NCBI GenBank assembly: GCA_019155185.1
Contig: CM032808.1
Location: 3,220,492-3,284,491 of the forward strand
Direction: 5' to 3'
Length of the DNA: 64,000 bases
Source: Beaufortia kweichowensis
Lineage: Eukaryota > Chordata > Actinopteri > Cypriniformes > Gastromyzontidae
The notes under the pieces are model-generated. The model was not told where the DNA came from and searched no databases. It was given only the letters and a program-made list of their open reading frames with translations. Below are positions 58,301-64,000 of the stretch, piece by piece. Numbering within the stretch: position 1 is the stretch's first letter; each line of letters begins with the position of its first letter. Made by a program: the position numbers and the translations under genes.

Positions 58301-59975
58301 GCAGAAACACGCCGTGGAAGTTCGCCAGCAGCCCAAGAGCCTGAGAGTGAGTGACTGTGACTTAGAGAACTTTACAGAAGCGGAGAAGGCTAGTGAAGGA
58401 GAGGGGATCTGTGTTGAAGAGGTCGGGCCAAAGAAACAGTTTGAAGGTGATGGAGAGAGAGAAGCAGATAAGATAGATGGAGATGAAGGGCAGTCAATAT
58501 GTGCGCTTGAAGATACAGCTGAGGAAGGGAAAAGGGAAATAGAAGTTTTTGAAGGAAGTGACACTAACAAGACATTTACTGACCAATGTCAAAAAATAGA
58601 CAATGAAGGAAAAGAAGCGGAAGCGGCAACTTCTACTGACAGTGCCATAGATGGAAGTGCAGAGGTGATCACATTAGAGGGAAATATTACGTCTAGAAAT
58701 GAAGAACAGCAGGGAGAGGGCCGAAATGACATGGATGAAGAACATCTTCAGAGGGATGTTGACAATGGTGTTGGTAGTGAATCAGAAAGTGAGGAAGAGG
58801 ATAGAGGTATAGCTGATGGCTGCCCGTCAGAACTTATGCTCGGCCCATCTTTTGAGCATTGCCCTCCTGAGCGCGATGCAGACGAACTCTCCGAGTTCTA
58901 CTTCCCGGATACTTTAGAGGAGCTGGAAGTGCCGCCCATCTACCCACCTCCCCCTGACACATCCTCCTCCTCCCAGTCCTCTTTTGCCTCCCTTTTCTCC
59001 CATGCAATTTGTCTAGCTCTCTCGGTCTCAACGGCCGTCCGGCCGTCCGTCCTCACACTGCTTATCCTTTCCATATTCCTTCTTTCCGTTCGTCGTTCGC
59101 CTCCTCTTCCTTCTCTTGCTTCTATCCTTCTCTCTGGTGAACTTGCCTTCCTGGCCCTCTTTTTTTCATACATGCTTCTGCGTTCTTGCTGCTCTCTGTC
59201 ATTCACCACATACCTTTCTCTAGCCTACTGGGGCTTGGGTTTGTTCAGCTTCAGTCTCTCCTTAAGTCTGGGACTGTATTTCGTCCCTGTAGCCCTGATC
59301 TCCGCATCCTTCCTCAGCTCGCCTTCGCTTTTTCTCACGCTGTACCTTACGGTGGTGTTGGTTGTCCGCCCAGCTAGGGTCTTTCTCCAAAACGCCCCAC
59401 GCAAACTTAATCGCCTCTGGATGCGGGTTCTTTTTAGGTTGCCAAAGCCACTCTTCACCGTTTGTCAGTCGCTCCTCGGTGGCCTGACCGAGCGCAACCT
59501 TTATGACATGTTCCCTAAAGCTGGTCGAAACTGGGGTGGCCGGCAGTCTAGAATCCCTATGCCTTTAAAGAGTCTTCCTCCTAAGTATCAGGCTAAAAGC
59601 AAACGTACCATCTTGTTTTCACGCTGTGTGCTTTTGTGCCGGCGGTTTGTCAGGCGACCGTTGGGAACTCTGACGGACTTGGCCAACTCGGTGGTGCTTC
59701 GTTTAGCCAAACGTGTATTGAGAGAACTGCCGCAGAATTACCTGAAAAGGCTGCAGGCCTTCGGTTTGCTCCGCAGAGAAAAGCCGAGCAAGCTACCGAC
59801 GCTTCTTCCCAGAGCTGTGAGGGAACATAGACGGAGGATTAGAGAGAGGAGAGAGAAGGAGAGGAGGAGAAGGGAGGAGAATGAGAGAATGTACAGGGAG
59901 GAGGGGAGGTGGGAAAGTGTGTTAAGAAGGGCAGCTTTGGGTCGGAGTTTGAGAGGAAAGATGCCATGGAGATGA
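52377..59975 (+). CDS. taok2: TAO kinase 2, alpha-type (membrane) isoform
   Basis: STE20-type MAP3K activating p38/JNK; the alpha form is membrane-anchored. Coding exons: 52377-52508, 52621-52692, 53297-53398, 53604-53649, 53884-53980, 54206-54319, 54425-54516, 54727-54820, 54927-55008, 55119-55286, 56741-56947, 57053-57412, 57488-57616, 57696-57899 and 58107-59975. They total 3768 nt and encode 1255 residues (human alpha 1235). Kinase: IGHGSFGAVYF, Lys57 in VVAIKKM, HRDVKAGN (D151), LGDFGSAS (D169), Ser181 in the activation loop and WMAPE. Coiled-coil-rich residues from about 440 to 713 follow (REQMSGYKRMRRQHQKQLMA). The long last exon adds an acidic linker (about 714-915) and several hydrophobic segments (about 925-1055). 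A basic tail follows with RLWMRVLFRLPK, RIPMP and LLPRA and ends KMPWR, like human PPWR. This tail is unique to TAOK2 and excludes TAOK1 and TAOK3. Confidence 0.96.
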
Positions 59976-62900
59976 AAGAGAAAAAGAGAGGGAGTTGGTG
60001 ATGGTAAATGTGTATTATCTGTAATCTGTGTGAGCATGCACATTCCATTTATCCATCACTGTTCATTTTCCCCTTATTGTGTTTCCCTTCTGTATTTTTT
60101 ATTTTCTTTTTATTTGACTGTTTGCTCACATAAAGTCGTTTTTGTTTTCGTTTTACAGGGAAATACTCAGTCTGTATTAATGTACTGGTTTATTCAACTC
60201 GCCCATTCATGGTCAGTCACCAGTGAATGTAAAGCTTAAAAAAATATTGTGCTTTTTGTAAAAGTTATTTTGAGTTATTTTATTCACAGATGGCAAGAGA
60301 AATGTGTGTTATGGAGAATGAGGCCATGTTTGTGCAATCTTTGTTTTGTTTAATTTTTTTTAAGGGAGTCTTAAAACTTGATATTGATGATATTGCAAAT
60401 CCAGATTTTAAGATGTCTTCTGTAAAACTTAAGCCATGACAGCAATAGGTTTGGCATCTGCTAAATTTACTGCACTCACTGTGAAAGTAGATTATAATAC
60501 ACTACAGATCCCCCCCTAAAAACTACAAGTATTTCGGAAGAGGGGCATCGTGGAGACCGGAATAATCTGGCTTGTGAGTCCCAATCTCCTGCTTGAGAAA
60601 GCTTGGGAGATTGGTTCTGAAATAATGTAATATACGTGAAAAGTAATGTGTTAGAGCAATACATCCCAGTTTGAACAATACTGTACATCCCAAAAACAAT
60701 ATAAAACTTCTTGAAAGGGCATAATAGGACCCCTTTAATGAAAGTGCAATGGAAGTTTCCTCAGTTCCGTAGAAAAGATCCATTTTATTTAGTATAATTT
60801 TTCTATGAATATTGATATAATATATCTATTTTCCCTAATATTGAAGTAGTTTTGGTTTTGAAATAGAAACAAAGCTTTATCTTGCCACAAAAATAGTGTT
60901 TTGTACCATTTTAAACTAAAAGCAGCAAAAGTTATTTCAGTACTTCTTGGTTAAGTATAAAAATCTGGACTGTTGTCAACCAGATAAACAATCCTAAATG
61001 CTGCTAAACCAGGTTTCCCACATTAGCAATGAATTTTACTGGATGTTAAACGCATCTTTTAAGAGGAAGTGAAATCTTTAACTTTATAAAACATGATATT
61101 TGCATTGTTATTTATACATTTAGAGGACAATCTCAAACAGGATCCCTTATTTCCTGTGTTGTATTACTAAATAGTGTGGGTGGCTGATGTGCAGCACACA
61201 GATATTAATGTACTTGAGATTGTTTAGCCTGTTTTGCACCCAGCATGACTACTTTTATAGGGACTGGTGGTCTAGGCCATATCGTCCATGGGTTATGCAA
61301 TCTGAATTTTATATATATTTTTATTATTGCACTAGGTGCAATGATTTGACCATATTTACCATGTAAATAAGTTGATCATATGCACATGAAGTGAGGTATA
61401 GCCTGTTTATAAAAAGCATGTTTATGCAAGACCTTTTACACCCTATTCATAGTCAGTGTTTGTGTGACAGAGGTAAATTTTATTTATAAGTACTATATAT
61501 TATACATTATTTTTGCATATCGAAGTCTGTGAGAAGCCGTTATACAATCTTTTTTTTTTTTACTTAACAAGAAGAATGCTAATTAAAACCAAAGATTAAA
61601 TTGTAAAATGTGACATAAGACATCAAGAGGTGGGAATTATTGATAAATCTGTAAACGCAAAAATCTTTAAACGGGGCCATTTGTGTACTAAGCGAAAATT
61701 GCATTTACCAGACAAAACTGTTTTAAAATTTTTGAAAAACTGCCAACAGTTTTCAGAAGTTGGCTATTAGTTACTTAAATTTTTGTCTTACCTTTGTTTA
61801 CATTTGCTCCCTTTAAAAAGAACACTCATTTTGTCTTATCTGTTATTTGAGAAGCGTTTGCTGTATTTCTGTGTTGCACCATTTGTTTCAGAGCCATTAT
61901 GTGCATTTCATTCTCATTTTGTGTTGTGTGCATGAATGAATGTTTACTTTAAAGCCTATACAAAGATTTCTGTTATAAATTTCAGAAATAAAATTTTGTT
62001 TTTGTTATAATATTTGTCCTTTGGTTCATTTTATTTTAGTTTGTATTTTTATCTGAATTATTCTTCCATTCATACATGTTTTATGTTTGTCATTCATAAT
62101 CTTAAATCCAATTCTAAAAGTTTGCTTCGGTAGTGACTTTCTTATAATACAAGGTAGTATAAGTTAAAGCATTCTTTTACAGCGATGATTCCATATTACC
62201 GCTCATAAATTAACACTTTTAAGAAATTTTTAGAAAATATTTTTAAATAAAAAGGTTTTTCATCTGGAATTCCAGGATAAACAGAATTTACTGAGATCTA
62301 CAGAGAGTAAGTTTTTATTTTATACCTTTTCATTTTTTTTGTATTTATGACCTGTGACATCACAATCATGCCAGTTCTTTTCTGTCCTGTTTCCCCACAC
62401 TTTTTTTTATCTGTGCCTGTTTTCAAACTTTGTCACCACTCTTTGTTATTCCCTGTTCCTTTAGTCCAAAGAGCTGCAGATTAAGCGTCAGTTCCAGGAC
62501 ACGTGTAAAATCCAGACCCGGCAGTATAAAGCACTGAGGAACCACTTGCTGGAGAACACCCCGAAATCGGACCACAAAGCCTTGCTAAAGCGTCTCAAAG
62601 ATGAACAGACCCGTAAGCTGGCCATTCTGGCCGAGCAGTATGACCACTCCATCAACGACATGCTGTCCACACAGGCTGTGAGTAAGACATCAGTTCACCC
62701 GAAACTGTCACTCAAACCTACATCATGTTCTTAAAACCGTGTTTATGAGGTCACACTCCATACATTATTCTCATTTACGTTTAGCCTTTTGTGCTGTTTT
62801 TCCAGCTACGATTGGATGAGACCCAGGAAGCAGAATATCAGGTATTGAAGATGCAGCTGCAGCAAGAGTTAGAGCTGCTTAATGCATATCAGAGCAAAAT

Positions 62901-64000
62901 CAAGATGCATACTGATACTCAGCACGAGAGAGAGGTTAAAGACCTGGAGCAAAGAGTGTCCATCCGCAGAGCACTGCTGGAACAGAGGGTATGACCTTTA
63001 TTTGTTGGTGTGTTGACTAACCAAGTAGTTATAAACAGTTTTTTTTAGATCAAAATAATTACATTAGCTGGGTTTTTAATAGGCAGGGTCTATATGTTGT
63101 TTGCATTTTAGAAAAAAAACATGCCACGATATACTGTAGTTTTTTTTATTTTAGATATACTGCCAAATAATTGTATTTTATAAATACCAGAAGTTTAGTC
63201 TTTTGGCCATTTGTACCAAACACATATTTTAATGGTTTAATCCAGTGGTTCTCAAACTGAAGAGCGTCCTGGTGGTGGGTGGCATGACAAGGAATCACTT
63301 TGAAAATTAAAAAAAAGTAATTTAGTTTTTTGATGCAGTTTCAGATGTAAAAGTTTAAACTTTTAAAATTGTACTAAATAAGGAATTAATAAATAATAAA
63401 TAAGGTTCTTTATAGATCCATTCAGGACAAAATGGGTCTTCTGTGGCATCGTAAAGCACCTTTATTTTTAATAGTGTACATGCCAAGTGTTAAAAACCTT
63501 ACATAGTTAAGCGAAGATCATACCACCTATCCATTTGGCATCCACCTTATTTGGCTATACTTTCTACCAATCGATCATATTACATATTGGACATAACACC
63601 TTCAACAAGTGGATTTATATTGTAATGTTTTTGTAGATTGAGGAGGAGATGCTGGCTCTGCAAAATGAGCGTTCAGAGTGCATCAGATCCCTTCTGGAGC
63701 GACAGGCATCTGAGATCGAGGCATTCGACTCGGAGAGCCTCCGTCTTGGCTTCAGCAGCTTGGCTCTTACTGGCATTCCCTCTGAGGCTCACCCTAAACA
63801 GGGATACCCGCCCACTCAGAACCCCCGTCCTTCCAGCCACTGGAGTCACGGAGGGGTGCCACATCCCCACTCCCGCAGGGGTCCCAGCAGGCAAGAATCC
63901 TCGTCCTCTTCCGCCCACGCCCTCAACCTAGCGCGAGACGGTCCCGTCCACCACTCTTCTCGTTCCTCATCGTCATCTTCCTCTTCCTCCTCCTCCCATC
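52377..64000 (+). CDS. taok2: TAO kinase 2, beta-type isoform (partial, runs off window)
   Basis: Alternative transcript sharing the first 14 coding exons with the alpha form. It then uses an internal donor in the long exon (CTGAGA|GTGAGT, exon part 58107-58346) joined to 62465-62677, 62806-62988 and 63637 onward, which is open to the window end. All junctions keep frame and about 966 residues are visible (human beta 1049). The beta-specific part extends the coiled coil: SKELQIKRQFQDTCKIQTRQ, RKLAILAEQYDHSINDM, LNAYQSKIKM, RRALLEQRIEEEMLALQNER and IEAFDSESLRLGF, all TAOK2-like. A Pro/Ser/His-rich tail follows. The isoform lacks the membrane segments of alpha, so it should be cytosolic or cytoskeletal. 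Confidence 0.9.
55287..56740 (+). other. taok2: taok2 intron between kinase and coiled-coil parts
   Basis: A 1.45-kb intron with no recognised exon or repeat. The open frames inside are short and not flanked by usable splice sites. Confidence 0.6.
60500..60745. mobile_element. Probable MITE fragment in taok2 alpha 3' UTR
   Basis: The right end AAAGGGCATAATAGGACCCCTTTAA is of a type that ends hAT-like elements in cyprinids. The left part has the short inverted pair CCCAATCTCCTGCTT / AAGCTTGGGAGATTGG near 60580-60615. The left end is uncertain. Confidence 0.4.
61987..61992 (+). terminator. taok2: Poly(A) signal of taok2 alpha
   Basis: AATAAA followed within 40 bases by a TG/T-rich stretch (TTTTGTTTTTGTTATAATATTTGTCC), the usual arrangement of a cleavage site. 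It lies 470 bases before the first beta-specific exon. Confidence 0.7.

Larger units (their letters stand above)
59976..62010 (+). other. taok2: 3' UTR of the taok2 alpha transcript
   Basis: About 2 kb after the TGA at 59973-59975 without another exon, reaching an AATAAA at 61987. In the beta transcript the whole stretch is part of an intron (58347-62464). It contains a MITE-like fragment (about 60500-60745). Confidence 0.7.

Noticed and set aside
58244..59458. Several long minus-strand frames opposite the taok2 long exon
   Set aside because: Shadows of a GC-rich coding exon; arginine/glutamate-rich translations with no family resemblance.
1..64000. CRISPR arrays, bacterial operons, prophage or viral genes
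   Set aside because: None seen; the DNA is eukaryotic, with spliced genes and fish transposon families.

Overview
The window is vertebrate nuclear DNA from a teleost, most likely a cypriniform fish. All genes are split into short exons with GT-AG introns, the background is AT-rich, and the gaps hold fish-type repeats: tRNA-derived SINEs with LINE tails, L2-like LINE ends, hAT-like MITEs starting TTAAAGGGATAGTTCACCC, and Tc1/mariner remnants. The species is not determined. Eight protein-coding genes were reconstructed exon by exon, and every completed reading frame closes in phase.

Layout from left to right. ppp4c (+, 4668-7272) is the protein phosphatase 4 catalytic subunit. eif3c (+, 9847-16962) is translation initiation factor 3 subunit C, with an unusual triplicated C-terminal mini-exon. 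prodh2 (+, 19079-22329) is hydroxyproline dehydrogenase. tbx6 (-, 29460-24872) is a T-box factor of paraxial mesoderm with a very long Ser/Pro/Thr-rich tail. gdpd3 (+, 32884-36406) is a lysophospholipase D type phosphodiesterase with a GC-AG first intron. nif3l1 (-, 39696-36582) converges tail-to-tail on gdpd3. A cabp5-like neuronal calcium sensor (-, 45624-43073) follows. taok2 (+, from 52377) runs off the right edge, with both an alpha-type terminal exon encoding a membrane domain and the downstream beta-type exons visible.

ppp4c, tbx6, gdpd3 and taok2 are neighbours in human 16p11.2, so this is a piece of that ancient linkage group. It is mixed with genes that lie elsewhere in human (eif3c in another part of 16p11, prodh2 and cabp5 on 19q13, nif3l1 on 2q33). 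ypel3 and mapk3, which accompany tbx6 and gdpd3 in human, were not found. The genes do not form one pathway; the cluster is shared ancestry rather than an operon.

The most interesting observations are: the triplicated eif3c tail exon, whose splice donors look as if they arose from coding GG-GGT codons; a 90-nt stop-free intron of nif3l1 that keeps frame whether spliced or retained; a poly(A) signal for nif3l1 buried in the last codons of gdpd3; a dispersed repeat family with four copies, two of them inverted in taok2 intron 1; a TATA promoter with T-box-like sites before tbx6; and an OTX/CRX-type site before cabp5. No previously undescribed multi-gene system was seen.
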